From: an uncultured Eubacteriales bacterium
Lineage (GTDB): Bacteria; Bacillota; Clostridia; Lachnospirales; CAG-274
Assembly: GCA_949738935.1 (NCBI GenBank)
Contig: CATJCJ010000329.1
Location: 1-59,563, forward strand
Length of the DNA stretch: 59,563 bases
Direction of reading: 5' to 3'
The number at the start of each line of letters is the position of its first letter. Position 1 is the stretch's first letter. Position numbers and translations under genes: made by a program. The notes beneath the pieces were generated by a model. That model ran no database searches. It saw only the letters and a list, made by a program, of their open reading frames with translations, and was not told where the DNA came from. Below, in pieces: positions 8,837-17,601 of this stretch.

Positions 8837-10312
8837 ATGAATTTGAGAAATCTTGTCGAGAAAATGGAATTTGATTTGATTCAGGGAAATCTTGATGTTG
8901 ATGTGGAATCGCTGACAATTGATTCCAGAAGCGCTAAAAAGAATTCTCTGTTTGTTTGTATTGTTGGTTTTAATGTGGATGGACATAAGTTTATTGAGCA
9001 GGCATGTGAAAATGGCGCCAGCGCTGTTCTTTGTATGAGTGATACTAAGATTCCAGAGGGGATTGCTGGAATCAAAGTTAAAGATACAAGAGCGGCTCTG
9101 GCTTTTGTCTCAAATGAGTTTTTCTCGAAACCATCTGAAAAATTCAGGCTGACGGGAGTTACCGGCACAAATGGCAAAACAAGTGTTACTTATTTCATTG
9201 AGACTATTTTAAATAGTGTGGATAAAAAAACTGGAGTTATTGGAACTGTTGAAACCAGAATAAATGGTAAGAAATTTGATTTTGAAAAAGAGGGTATTCA
9301 TATCGCTACAAGTACAACGCCGGATACTATTGAGCTTAATATGCTCTTTGATAAAATGATTCGAGAAAAAGCTGATGATGTTATTATGGAGGTTTCATCT
9401 CACGCTCTTGAGCTGAAAAAAGTGGATTACTGTGATTTTGATATTGGAATTTTTACTAATCTTACTCAAGACCATCTTGATTTGCACGGGTCTATGGAAA
9501 GATATCTTGACGCTAAGGCAAGGCTTTTCAAGATGTGTAAATATGGTATAATAAATGCTGATGATAAATATAGTGATAGGATTATTGAAAAATCTGATTG
9601 TGAGATTGTAACTTTTGGTATGGAAAAAGATTGTGATTTTAAAGCGCTAAATGTTGAGTATTTTATGGATAAGGTTAATTTTGACGTTAAATTTAAAAAT
9701 AATTTATATCATTTTTCTCTCAATATTCCGGGAAGATTTAGTGTTTATAACGCTTTGGCGGCTATTGGGACGGCTGTTAAAATGGGCATTGATATCGTTG
9801 ATATTCAAAGAGGTGTTTCGTTAATTAAGGGGGTTCCCGGAAGAATACAGAATGTTAAAAATAATAAAGGCTTTAACGTTATTGTTGATTACGCTCATAC
9901 ACCTGATGGCTTGGAAAATATTATCAGTGCCGTGAGAGAATTTACAAAGGGGAGAGTTATTACTGTGTTTGGCTGCGGAGGTGACAGAGACAGAAAAAAA
10001 CGTCCTATTATGGGGGAAATTTCAGCAAGACTTTCTGACTTTTCTGTTTTGACATCTGATAATCCTCGTTCGGAAGAACCTGTTTCTATTATTAAAGATA
10101 TTGAGAAGGGTGTTAAACCTGTTACGGAAAATTTTGTCTCTGTTCCTGATAGAAAAGACGCTATTTTTAAAGCTGTAGGTATGGCTGAAAAAGGTGATTC
10201 TGTGATTATTGCCGGAAAAGGTCACGAGGATTATGAGATTTTCGCTGATAGAACCATACATTTTGATGATTTGGAAGTTGCTAAAGAAGCTTTGGAGGAA
10301 TTAGATTTATGA
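8837..10312 (+). CDS. murE: UDP-MurNAc-tripeptide synthetase MurE (meso-DAP adding)
   Basis: This cytoplasmic ligase adds the third residue of the peptidoglycan stem peptide. The ATP-binding loop GTNGKTS lies at residues 110-116. The motif DNPR (408-411) is the known signature of meso-diaminopimelate-specific enzymes, so the wall is inferred to be of the m-DAP type. Length is 491 aa. ATG at 8837 is preceded by GGCGGT. The stop overlaps the murF start by four bases (ATGA), indicating coupled translation. Confidence 0.96.
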   Translation: MNLRNLVEKMEFDLIQGNLDVDVESLTIDSRSAKKNSLFVCIVGFNVDGHKFIEQACENGASAVLCMSDTKIPEGIAGIKVKDTRAALAFVSNEFFSKPSEKFRLTGVTGTNGKTSVTYFIETILNSVDKKTGVIGTVETRINGKKFDFEKEGIHIATSTTPDTIELNMLFDKMIREKADDVIMEVSSHALELKKVDYCDFDIGIFTNLTQDHLDLHGSMERYLDAKARLFKMCKYGIINADDKYSDRIIEKSDCEIVTFGMEKDCDFKALNVEYFMDKVNFDVKFKNNLYHFSLNIPGRFSVYNALAAIGTAVKMGIDIVDIQRGVSLIKGVPGRIQNVKNNKGFNVIVDYAHTPDGLENIISAVREFTKGRVITVFGCGGDRDRKKRPIMGEISARLSDFSVLTSDNPRSEEPVSIIKDIEKGVKPVTENFVSVPDRKDAIFKAVGMAEKGDSVIIAGKGHEDYEIFADRTIHFDDLEVAKEALEELDL

Positions 10313-11682
10313 AAGCTTTATCTGTTAAAGAAGTTTTGAACGCTGTTCAAGGAGAACTTTTCAATGGTGATGAAAACGGTGTTATTTTGAATGTTTCTAC
10401 GGATTCTAGAAATATCTCTGAGGGGGATTTATTTATTCCTTTGAGGGGTGATAAGTTTGATGGTCATAATTTTATTGACACTGTTTTTGAAAAAGGCGCT
10501 GTATGTGTGTTGTCTGAAATTGACCTGGATTTTGAGAAGCCATATATTAAAGTTGAAGATACTAAAAAGGCTTTGGCTGATTTGGCGGAGTACTATAGAG
10601 GACTTTTTGATATTTTTGTTGTCGCTGTTACGGGGAGTGTTGGAAAAACCACAACAAAAGATATTATTTACTCTGTTTTAAGACAAAAATTTAAAACTCT
10701 TAAAACAGAGGGCAATTTTAATAATGAAATAGGAGTTCCTTTGACTATTTTTAGAATTGATGAGACTACTGAGGCATTGGTTTTAGAGATGGGAATGAAT
10801 CATTTTAATGAAATTCACAGACTCTCTAAAATTGGCAGACCGGATATAGCCGTTATTACAAATGTTGGATATTCGCATATTGAGAATTTAGGAAGCAGAG
10901 AGGGAATTTTAAAAGCCAAATGTGAGATTTTTGATTTTCTTAAAGAGGGAGGGTTGAAAGTATTAAATGGTGATGATGATATGATTTCTACCCTTAGGAA
11001 GAAAGAAAGTAATACTTGTTTTTATGGAACAGATAAATTTATTAATACTTTTTACGCTGATGGAATTGTTGAGAATGGTTTTGAGGGTGTAAGTTGTTAT
11101 ATACATAAAGGCGATAAATGCTTTTTCGCGAATATTAAAACGCCGGGAAAACATACTGTGCTTAACGCTCTTTGTGCCGCCGCTGTGGGAGACTGCCTTG
11201 GAATTGATTTTTGTGATATTAAAACGGGAATTGAAAATTTTGAAATGTCAAAAATGAGAATGGATATTGTTCAAACAGATAAATTTGTTGTTATTAATGA
11301 TGTTTATAACGCTAATCCGGCTTCTATGAGGGCGGGATTAGATGTTTTAGCTAATTATGACAAAAGAAAAGTTTGTGTTTTGGGAGATATGTTTGAGCTC
11401 GGGGATTTCGCGCCTAAGCTTCATTTTGAGCTTGGAGAATACGCTTGTTCTAAAAATATTGATGTGATTGTGTGTATTGGAAAACTTTCGGAAAATATAT
11501 ATAAAGGAGCTTTGAGTGAGGCGGAGAAAAAATCAGAAAACAAAAAAAATATCTATTATTTTAAAACTCAAGACGATTTTTTTACTATGATTGATAGTAT
11601 TCTTAAAGAGAATGACGCTATTCTTATTAAGGCTTCAAGAGGAATGAGATTTGAAAAAACTGTTGAAAAAGTTATGAGGTGA
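10309..11682 (+). CDS. murF: UDP-MurNAc-tripeptide:D-Ala-D-Ala ligase MurF
   Basis: It adds D-Ala-D-Ala to complete the UDP-MurNAc-pentapeptide. The Mur ligase layout is intact: an N-terminal UDP-binding domain with STDSR at about 30-34, the P-loop GSVGKTTT at 109-116, the central-domain motif EMGMNH, and a C-terminal domain with NDVYNANPASM. Length is 457 aa, normal. It overlaps murE and is followed 8 bases later by mraY. Confidence 0.96.
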   Translation: MKALSVKEVLNAVQGELFNGDENGVILNVSTDSRNISEGDLFIPLRGDKFDGHNFIDTVFEKGAVCVLSEIDLDFEKPYIKVEDTKKALADLAEYYRGLFDIFVVAVTGSVGKTTTKDIIYSVLRQKFKTLKTEGNFNNEIGVPLTIFRIDETTEALVLEMGMNHFNEIHRLSKIGRPDIAVITNVGYSHIENLGSREGILKAKCEIFDFLKEGGLKVLNGDDDMISTLRKKESNTCFYGTDKFINTFYADGIVENGFEGVSCYIHKGDKCFFANIKTPGKHTVLNALCAAAVGDCLGIDFCDIKTGIENFEMSKMRMDIVQTDKFVVINDVYNANPASMRAGLDVLANYDKRKVCVLGDMFELGDFAPKLHFELGEYACSKNIDVIVCIGKLSENIYKGALSEAEKKSENKKNIYYFKTQDDFFTMIDSILKENDAILIKASRGMRFEKTVEKVMR

Positions 11683-11690
11683 GATAAACT

Positions 11691-12668
11691 ATGGATTTTG
11701 ATATTATTTCCGCTGTATACGCTGTTTTAATCGCTTTTGTTATTAATATTATTTTATGTCCCATTATTATTCCGATTCTTACAAAAATTAAATTTGGTCA
11801 GAATGTTCGTGATGATGGACCTCAGTCTCATCTTGTTAAGGCGGGGACTCCTACTATGGGCGGTATTATGATATTGTTAAGCCTGCTTATTGCTTCGGCT
11901 TTTTTCTTAAAAGGAAATATGGACGCTGTTATGGTTATTTTTGTTACGGTTGGCTATGGAATTATTGGTTTTATAGATGATTACATAAAGGTTGTGAAAA
12001 AACGCTCACTTGGGTTTAAAGCGTATCAAAAACTGATTTGTCAGCTTATTGTTACAGGTGTGTTTTTATATTATATATACAATTATACAAATATTGGAAC
12101 AGAAATTTATATTCCTTTTACGAATGGAGCTGTTATTGAACTTGGTTGGTTATATATTCCGTTTTTTTTCTTTGTTATGGTTGGAACTGTTAACAGTGTA
12201 AATCTTACGGATGGTTTGGATGGTTTGGCTTCCGGCGTTACTGTGTTGATTACTGTGTTTTTTATGTTTGTGGCTAAAGCTATGCACAGCGGGGTTCTTC
12301 CCGTGGCTGGAGCTGCTGTTGGCGCTTTGATGGGATTTTTACTTTTTAACGCTTATCCCGCTAAAGTGTTTATGGGAGATACAGGCTCTCTCGCTCTCGG
12401 AGGGTTTATCGCCAGTATGGCTATTCTTATGAAAATGCCTATTGTCCTTGTTATTGTGGGGTTTGTATATGTTATGGAGTCTTTATCAGTTATTATTCAA
12501 GTTGCTTATTTTAAATTAACTCATGGAAAACGTATTTTTAAAATGGCTCCCATTCACCATCATTTTGAACAGTGTGGATGGAAAGAAACTAGAGTTGTTA
12601 CTTTATTTTATGTTATTACGGCAATATGCTGTCTTATCGGTTTTTTGTCGACAAAAAATTTCTTTTAA
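11691..12668 (+). CDS. mraY: Phospho-MurNAc-pentapeptide translocase MraY
   Basis: This integral membrane enzyme transfers phospho-MurNAc-pentapeptide to undecaprenyl phosphate to make lipid I. It has about ten membrane segments in 325 aa. Family motifs are DDYIKV, the catalytic-loop sequence containing NSVNLTDGLDGLA, FMGDTGSLALGG, and the C-terminal PIHHHFE. It sits mid-operon between murF and murD. Confidence 0.96.
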   Translation: MDFDIISAVYAVLIAFVINIILCPIIIPILTKIKFGQNVRDDGPQSHLVKAGTPTMGGIMILLSLLIASAFFLKGNMDAVMVIFVTVGYGIIGFIDDYIKVVKKRSLGFKAYQKLICQLIVTGVFLYYIYNYTNIGTEIYIPFTNGAVIELGWLYIPFFFFVMVGTVNSVNLTDGLDGLASGVTVLITVFFMFVAKAMHSGVLPVAGAAVGALMGFLLFNAYPAKVFMGDTGSLALGGFIASMAILMKMPIVLVIVGFVYVMESLSVIIQVAYFKLTHGKRIFKMAPIHHHFEQCGWKETRVVTLFYVITAICCLIGFLSTKNFF

Positions 12669-12686
12669 GACGGGAGGATTTTTTTG

Positions 12687-14060
12687 ATGAACTTTAATGG
12701 AAAAAAGGTGCTTGTGGCCGGAGTCGCGAGAAGTGGTATTTCCGCCGCTGTGCTATTAAAAAAACTGGGCGCTGATGTTACTGTGTCTGACTCAAAAACT
12801 GAGGCTCAAATTGGAGATGATGTTAAATATTTGAAAGAAAATAATATTGTTTTGCGTCTTGGAAAAAATCCTGATGATATTGTTTTGAAGCAGGATTTGA
12901 TTGTTTTAAGTCCTGGTATTCCCTGTGATTTGCCCTTTGTGCTGGCGGCGGAAAAAGGAGGAGTTCCTGTTTGGAGTGAGATTGAGCTTGGATATAGACT
13001 TTCTCCTTGTGAAATTATCGCTGTTACGGGAACTAATGGAAAAACTACCACTACTTCTCTTGTTGGAGAGATTTTTGGTAATTTTGCAAAAAATGTGGCT
13101 GTGGTTGGTAATATTGGTATTCCTTTTACGGAAAAAGTTTTGGGACTTGACAGGGAAAGTTTTGCTGTCGCTGAAATAAGCAGTTTTCAGCTTGAGAAAA
13201 TTGTTGATTTTAAACCTCATATTTCGGCTGTTTTGAACATTACTCCGGACCATTTGAACAGACACAAAACTCTTGAAAATTATATTTCGGCTAAAATGAG
13301 AATTTTTGAAAATCAAGATTTCAATGATTTTCTTATTTTAAATTATGATGATTTGGTTTGCAGAAAAATGGCGGATTATGCCAAATGTAAGGTGCTATAT
13401 TTCGCTAATACAAATTCTTTGGAAAAATTGGGTCTTTATGAGGGAATTTATTCTGACGGAACAGGTATTTTTGTAAAATATGGGGAATATAATCAAAAAG
13501 TTATTGATATTTCTAAGCTTAAAATTCTTGGTCAGCATAATATTGAGAACGCTATGGCAGCTGTTGGAATAAGTATTGTTGGGGGTGTTCCTATTGATAT
13601 TATAACTGAAACACTTAAAAATTTTAGGGCGGTTGAGCATAGAATTGAGTATGTTACTACAATTAATGATATTGAGTTTTATAATGACTCGAAAGGAACG
13701 AATCCTGATGCCGCCATTAAAGCTGTTGAGGCTATGAGAAGGCCTATTTGCCTGATTGGAGGAGGTTATGATAAAAAATCCGATTTTGATGAGTGGATTA
13801 AGTCTTTTGATGGAAAGGTTAAGTATTTGGCTGTTATTGGGGAAGTTTCAGATAAAATTATTAATACTGCCGAAAAATATGGATTTAAAAATTATGAAAA
13901 GGCGGATTCTCTTGAGACAGCTGTGAAGATGTGTTTTGAAAATGCTGAGAGAGGGGACTGTGTTTTGTTGTCTCCGGCTTGCGCCAGCTGGGATATGTTT
14001 GAAAGTTATGAGCAAAGGGGAACATTGTTTAAACAATTTGTTATTGATTTAGGTAGGTGA
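12687..14060 (+). CDS. murD: UDP-MurNAc-L-Ala:D-Glu ligase MurD
   Basis: It adds D-glutamate to UDP-MurNAc-L-Ala. An N-terminal Rossmann-like UDP-binding domain (GVARSGISAA) is followed by the P-loop GTNGKTTT (115-122), HLNRHKT, and a C-terminal domain with NDSKGTNPDA and SPACASWDMF. Length is 457 aa. ATG at 12687 follows GGGAGG with 9-base spacing; a TTG three bases earlier is not needed. Confidence 0.96.
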   Translation: MNFNGKKVLVAGVARSGISAAVLLKKLGADVTVSDSKTEAQIGDDVKYLKENNIVLRLGKNPDDIVLKQDLIVLSPGIPCDLPFVLAAEKGGVPVWSEIELGYRLSPCEIIAVTGTNGKTTTTSLVGEIFGNFAKNVAVVGNIGIPFTEKVLGLDRESFAVAEISSFQLEKIVDFKPHISAVLNITPDHLNRHKTLENYISAKMRIFENQDFNDFLILNYDDLVCRKMADYAKCKVLYFANTNSLEKLGLYEGIYSDGTGIFVKYGEYNQKVIDISKLKILGQHNIENAMAAVGISIVGGVPIDIITETLKNFRAVEHRIEYVTTINDIEFYNDSKGTNPDAAIKAVEAMRRPICLIGGGYDKKSDFDEWIKSFDGKVKYLAVIGEVSDKIINTAEKYGFKNYEKADSLETAVKMCFENAERGDCVLLSPACASWDMFESYEQRGTLFKQFVIDLGR

Positions 14061-14065
14061 TTTTA

Positions 14066-15217
14066 ATGCCGCAACCCGCTGAAAGAAGGGCTGTCGCGGA
14101 AGAAACAAAAATCCTTATTTCTCCTGTTGATTATGCTGTTTTAATCGCTACAGTTCTGCTTGTTTTATTTGGGGTAATTATGGTTTTTAGTGCCAGTTAT
14201 TATACTGCCGGAAACGATGTGAATTGTAATTATGATATTTATTTTTATTTTAAGAAACAGGCTCTTTGGGCCGCTATTGGATTTGTTATTATGTATTTTG
14301 TGAGTAATTTTAATTATAACAGATTAAAAAAGCTTACTTTTGCTTTATACATAGTTTGTAATATTCTCCTTGTTATGGTTCTTTTGTTTGGTAGAGAAGC
14401 GGGAGGAGCGAAAAGATGGCTTGATATTGGCCCGATTGGTTTTCAACCTTCTGAAATCACAAAAATCGCCTTGATTTTATATCTCGCCAATTTTATTTCA
14501 AATCATAAGAAAATATTAAATCATTGGGGCGGTTTTATAGCTTGCATGTGTATAATCGGTTTGCCGGCTGGACTTATCGCTGTGGAAAATATGAGTACCG
14601 CTATTGTTATTACTACTATTGGCATGGCGGTTGTGTTTGTCGCCAGTCCAAGAATTATTTATTTTGTTGTGGGTGTTGTTGGAGCGGGAGCCGCTGGAGC
14701 GGGAATGCTGTTTTTTGGTGAGGCTTTTAGAATGGGACGTATTGAGGCTTGGCTTGACCCATTCTCTGACCCTCTTAAAAAGGGATTTCAAACAATACAA
14801 TCTTTGTACGCTATAGCGTCGGGAGGACTTTTTGGATTGGGACTTGGACAGAGCCGTCAAAAACTTGGTTATATACCTGAGGGGCATAATGATATTATTT
14901 TCGCTATTATTTGTGAGGAATTGGGGCTTTTTGGCGCTGTAATACTTATATTTTTATTTGTCATATTAATTTGGAGAGGGCTTAACATAGCTATGAATTC
15001 TGTTGATATGTTTGGATGTCTTATAGCTTCTGGAATTATTGTTATGATTGCGATTCAAGTTATTTTAAATATTGCTGTTGTCACAAACACTATTCCTAAT
15101 ACGGGTATTCCTCTTCCTTTTATCAGTTATGGAGGAACATCTCTTGTGTTTATGATGGGGTCGGTTGGGTTGCTTTTAAATATTTCAAGATATTCTAAAG
15201 TTGTTGGCAGAAGATAA
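14066..15217 (+). CDS. spoVE: SEDS glycosyltransferase FtsW/SpoVE
   Basis: This polytopic membrane peptidoglycan polymerase works with a class B PBP, here presumably the SpoVD encoded at the start of the operon. SEDS signatures seen are AKRWLDIGPIGFQPSE, the extracellular-loop PEGHNDIIFA, and NTGIPLPFISYGGTS. Length is 383 aa. ATG at 14066 has AGGTAGGTG just upstream; a GTG at 14057 falls on that ribosome site. In most Clostridia murG follows; here the operon stops and repeats fill the gap. FtsW is the alternative name if it serves vegetative division. Confidence 0.9.
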   Translation: MPQPAERRAVAEETKILISPVDYAVLIATVLLVLFGVIMVFSASYYTAGNDVNCNYDIYFYFKKQALWAAIGFVIMYFVSNFNYNRLKKLTFALYIVCNILLVMVLLFGREAGGAKRWLDIGPIGFQPSEITKIALILYLANFISNHKKILNHWGGFIACMCIIGLPAGLIAVENMSTAIVITTIGMAVVFVASPRIIYFVVGVVGAGAAGAGMLFFGEAFRMGRIEAWLDPFSDPLKKGFQTIQSLYAIASGGLFGLGLGQSRQKLGYIPEGHNDIIFAIICEELGLFGAVILIFLFVILIWRGLNIAMNSVDMFGCLIASGIIVMIAIQVILNIAVVTNTIPNTGIPLPFISYGGTSLVFMMGSVGLLLNISRYSKVVGRR

Positions 15218-15235
15218 TAGATAATAGTTATTTGA

Positions 15236-15509
15236 GAACCTGTCTAAAATCTAAAAAAAGCCTGTATATAGTAATTACACTTTGAAAGTTACAAAAAAAT
15301 TATTTTACTTGCACGGCTGTAAATTGTTTCGCGATTCGCTTATCGCCCAGCAGTGCTTATGCACTCGTAAAATATTTTTTTGTTATATCTAAAGTGTAAT
15401 TACTATAAAAACAAAATATACACAAAAAATCAGCGAAAATAAAATCATTTTGGAGTGTAATGATATTATTTTCACTAAATAAAATTTTAATAGTTTTTAG
15501 ACAGGCTCT
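15236..15509. mobile_element. MITE-like element, family 1, interrupted by a second element
   Basis: The ends AGAACCTGTCTAAAA (left) and TTTTTAGACAGGCTCT (right) are inverted repeats. The interior shares long exact stretches with the copies at 54444-54561 and 59482-59563 (the AAAATATACAC...CATTTTGGAG core) and a shortened copy at 24893-24970. It codes for nothing. A 141-bp palindromic element (15267-15407) interrupts it. It occupies most of the gap between spoVE and the convergent cfa. Confidence 0.8.
15267..15407. mobile_element. 141-bp MITE-like element nested in the family 1 element
   Basis: It has perfect 17-bp terminal inverted repeats: TATAGTAATTACACTTT (15267-15283) and AAAGTGTAATTACTATA (15391-15407). 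The empty site, CCTGTCTAAAAAC, is preserved in the copy at 59482-59563. This is compatible with insertion at a TA dinucleotide, as for IS630/mariner-type elements, allowing one substitution. There is no reading frame, and a small internal hairpin (GTGC/GCAC) is present. Confidence 0.8.
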
Positions 15510-15520
15510 GAGTTTAGGCG

Positions 15521-15599
15521 ATATAGTCAATATACTTAAAAATAAACAAATTCGGAGAATAAAAATCACTTTGTTCTTTTTTAAGAGTATTGACTATAT
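15521..15599. repeat. 79-bp palindromic intergenic repeat
   Basis: Terminal inverted repeats ATATAGTCAATA (15521-15532) and TATTGACTATAT (15588-15599) extend imperfectly inward to about 22 bases. It lies immediately after the family 1 element and about 50 bases from the cfa stop. It may be another miniature element or a shared terminator for the two convergent genes. Confidence 0.55.
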
Positions 15600-15650
15600 T
15601 GTGACAATTCGGTTATAGGAAAATTGTGTCGGTATTCTCCTAAGCTGTTA

Positions 15651-16817
15651 TTAGTACCACCTTATCAACGGAAGAGAGTTGTTTATTCCGTTGGTTACAA
15701 GAATTTGATGTAAATCGACAATTCCGTTATGAAACACGGCCGCGCATGAACATAGGTACATTTCCCACATTCTTATAAATTCTTTGTCAAACATTTTTGA
15801 GATTTTGTCTAGATTATCGTGAAAGTTTTTGTTCCAGCAAAGAAGAGTTTTAGTGTAGTGATTTCTTAAATTTTCAACATCAAGAGTATGAAAATTATAT
15901 TCCGCGAACAATGTTTCTATTTCTCTTAAACTTGGAATTGTTCCCCCGGGAAAAATGTATTTTTTTATCCACGGGTCGCCGTCAAATTCTTTTAAAGCGC
16001 TTATATAGTGCAGAAGAAAAATACCGCCAGGTGTTAATACTTTTTTTACGCACTTTATAAATTTGTCATAATTTTTTCTTCCGACATGTTCCAGCATTCC
16101 GACGCTTACGACTCTGTCAAAATTTTTTCCATATGTCGGCAAGTCCCGGTAGTCCATAAGTTCAACGGTTAAATAATCTTTTAGATTTTCCTCGGAAATT
16201 CTTTCTTTGAATTTTTTGTACTGTTCTTTGCTTAATGTTATTCCCATTCCTTTCACTTTATATTTTTTTGCCGCTGTTATTAGAAGTTGGCCCCATCCGC
16301 AGCCTATGTCTAAAAGAGCCATATCCTCTTTTAAATATAATTTTTTTAAGATATAATTTATTTTATTGAGTTGAGCGTCATATAATGTGTCACTTTCATT
16401 TTTAAAGTATCCGCAGGAATAACTCATTGTTTTATCAAGCCATAGCTCATAGAAATTGTTGCCTATATCATAGTGTGAGGAAACTTCTTTTTGCTGATTT
16501 TTCTTTGAGGAGGAAGTAAATAGTATTTTTTTTAAAAGAGATGTATTTGTTGAAAACTTTTCTTGCTGACTTAAAAAATTGTCAATCGCGGTGTATAAAT
16601 CGCCTTCGATTTCCAAATCGCGGTGTATATATGCTTCGCCAAGAGCTAGAGAAGTGCTTTTCGCTAATTCCGCCGCTGATATTGGTTTTTTGAATTCAAC
16701 TTTAAATATTGGGGTGCCGGAACCTATTATGTGTTCTTCACCATTGAGTTTTAATATAAATGGGCGTTCGTCAAATTTTTGAAGAAACTTTAACATTAGG
16801 TTATCAATTGAGTTCAT
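15651..16817 (-). CDS. cfa: Cyclopropane-fatty-acyl-phospholipid synthase family protein
   Basis: This SAM-dependent enzyme methylenates double bonds of membrane lipid acyl chains. The SAM-binding motif LDIGCGWGQL and the family motifs SYSCGYF and VSVGMLEHVGRKNYDKF are visible. Length is 388 aa, typical. The start is ATG at 16817, preceded by AAAGGA at 8 bases; the ATG at 16826 would overlap that ribosome site. It is transcribed convergently towards spoVE. Other Cfa-like methyltransferases are possible, but the match is good throughout. Confidence 0.9.
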   Translation of the reverse strand: MNSIDNLMLKFLQKFDERPFILKLNGEEHIIGSGTPIFKVEFKKPISAAELAKSTSLALGEAYIHRDLEIEGDLYTAIDNFLSQQEKFSTNTSLLKKILFTSSSKKNQQKEVSSHYDIGNNFYELWLDKTMSYSCGYFKNESDTLYDAQLNKINYILKKLYLKEDMALLDIGCGWGQLLITAAKKYKVKGMGITLSKEQYKKFKERISEENLKDYLTVELMDYRDLPTYGKNFDRVVSVGMLEHVGRKNYDKFIKCVKKVLTPGGIFLLHYISALKEFDGDPWIKKYIFPGGTIPSLREIETLFAEYNFHTLDVENLRNHYTKTLLCWNKNFHDNLDKISKMFDKEFIRMWEMYLCSCAAVFHNGIVDLHQILVTNGINNSLPLIRWY

Positions 16818-16928
16818 TTTATACATCCTTTCTGTAAATTATAGTTAATTTATATATTTTATAGCAAAGTCTATCGTACTTATATAAAAAAGTAAATGAT
16901 GTCACTTGGGATATGGGTTAAAAAAATG

Positions 16929-16957
16929 TTGCAAAAAATATGTGATTTGTGTATAAT
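16929..16957 (+). promoter_or_regulatory. Sigma-A promoter for the hydrogenase operon
   Basis: TTGCAA (16929-16934) and TATAAT (16952-16957) are separated by exactly 17 bases. The predicted start is near 16964, leaving an untranslated leader of about 160 bases before hydC. No known riboswitch fold is evident in the leader. Nothing else was seen in the 16818-17122 gap. Confidence 0.75.
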
Positions 16958-17122
16958 TAAAAGGAATGACGCTTTAGTTTGTTGTATTTTGTGCTTTTTT
17001 ATGTTTTTCGAGAGATTTAATTCTCATTATTTAGTAATTTTAACCTTATTTTAGAAAATTTATTCATTGTTTATTTTTTATATATTTTAATTTTACTCTA
17101 TTATGAACAGGAGGATTAAGAA

Positions 17123-17599
17123 ATGAATGAAAATTTTGACTATTCGTTGGTTGACAGTGTTCTTAGTGAACATCAATATGAGCAAAGTTCTATTATTGCT
17201 ATATTGCAGGCTTTGCAGGAACATTATCACTATCTGCCAAAAGAGGTTGTTCCAAGAATAGCTGAGAAGCTTGGAGTAAGTGAGGCAAGAATTTACAGTG
17301 TCGCTACTTTTTATGAGAATTTTTCTTTTGAGCCTAAAGGAAAGTATATTATAAAAGTGTGTGACGGTACCGCTTGTCACGTTAGAAAATCTATTCCTAT
17401 TCTTGAAAGACTTAGAGAAGAACTTTCTCTTTCCGCTGATAAGGTGACAACAGATGACCTTATGTTTACTGTTGAGACGGTTTCATGCCTTGGAGCGTGC
17501 GGTCTTGCACCGGCTTTAACTGTTAATGAAAAGGTTCACCCGGCTATGACACCGGGAAAGGCGTCTGAGCTTATTAAAGAGTTGAAGGAGGCTGATTGA
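17123..17599 (+). CDS. hydC: NADH-linked hydrogenase subunit, NuoE-like (HydC/HndA)
   Basis: This thioredoxin-fold [2Fe-2S] subunit belongs to the NAD-dependent, probably electron-bifurcating [FeFe] hydrogenase. An N-terminal helical region is followed by the cluster ligands in CDGTACHVRKS and CLGACGLAP. Length is 158 aa, typical for NuoE-like subunits. An AGGAGG sequence precedes the ATG. It is the first gene of a four-gene operon, and its stop is almost contiguous with hydB. Confidence 0.93.
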   Translation: MNENFDYSLVDSVLSEHQYEQSSIIAILQALQEHYHYLPKEVVPRIAEKLGVSEARIYSVATFYENFSFEPKGKYIIKVCDGTACHVRKSIPILERLREELSLSADKVTTDDLMFTVETVSCLGACGLAPALTVNEKVHPAMTPGKASELIKELKEAD

Positions 17600-17601
17600 T
17601 T

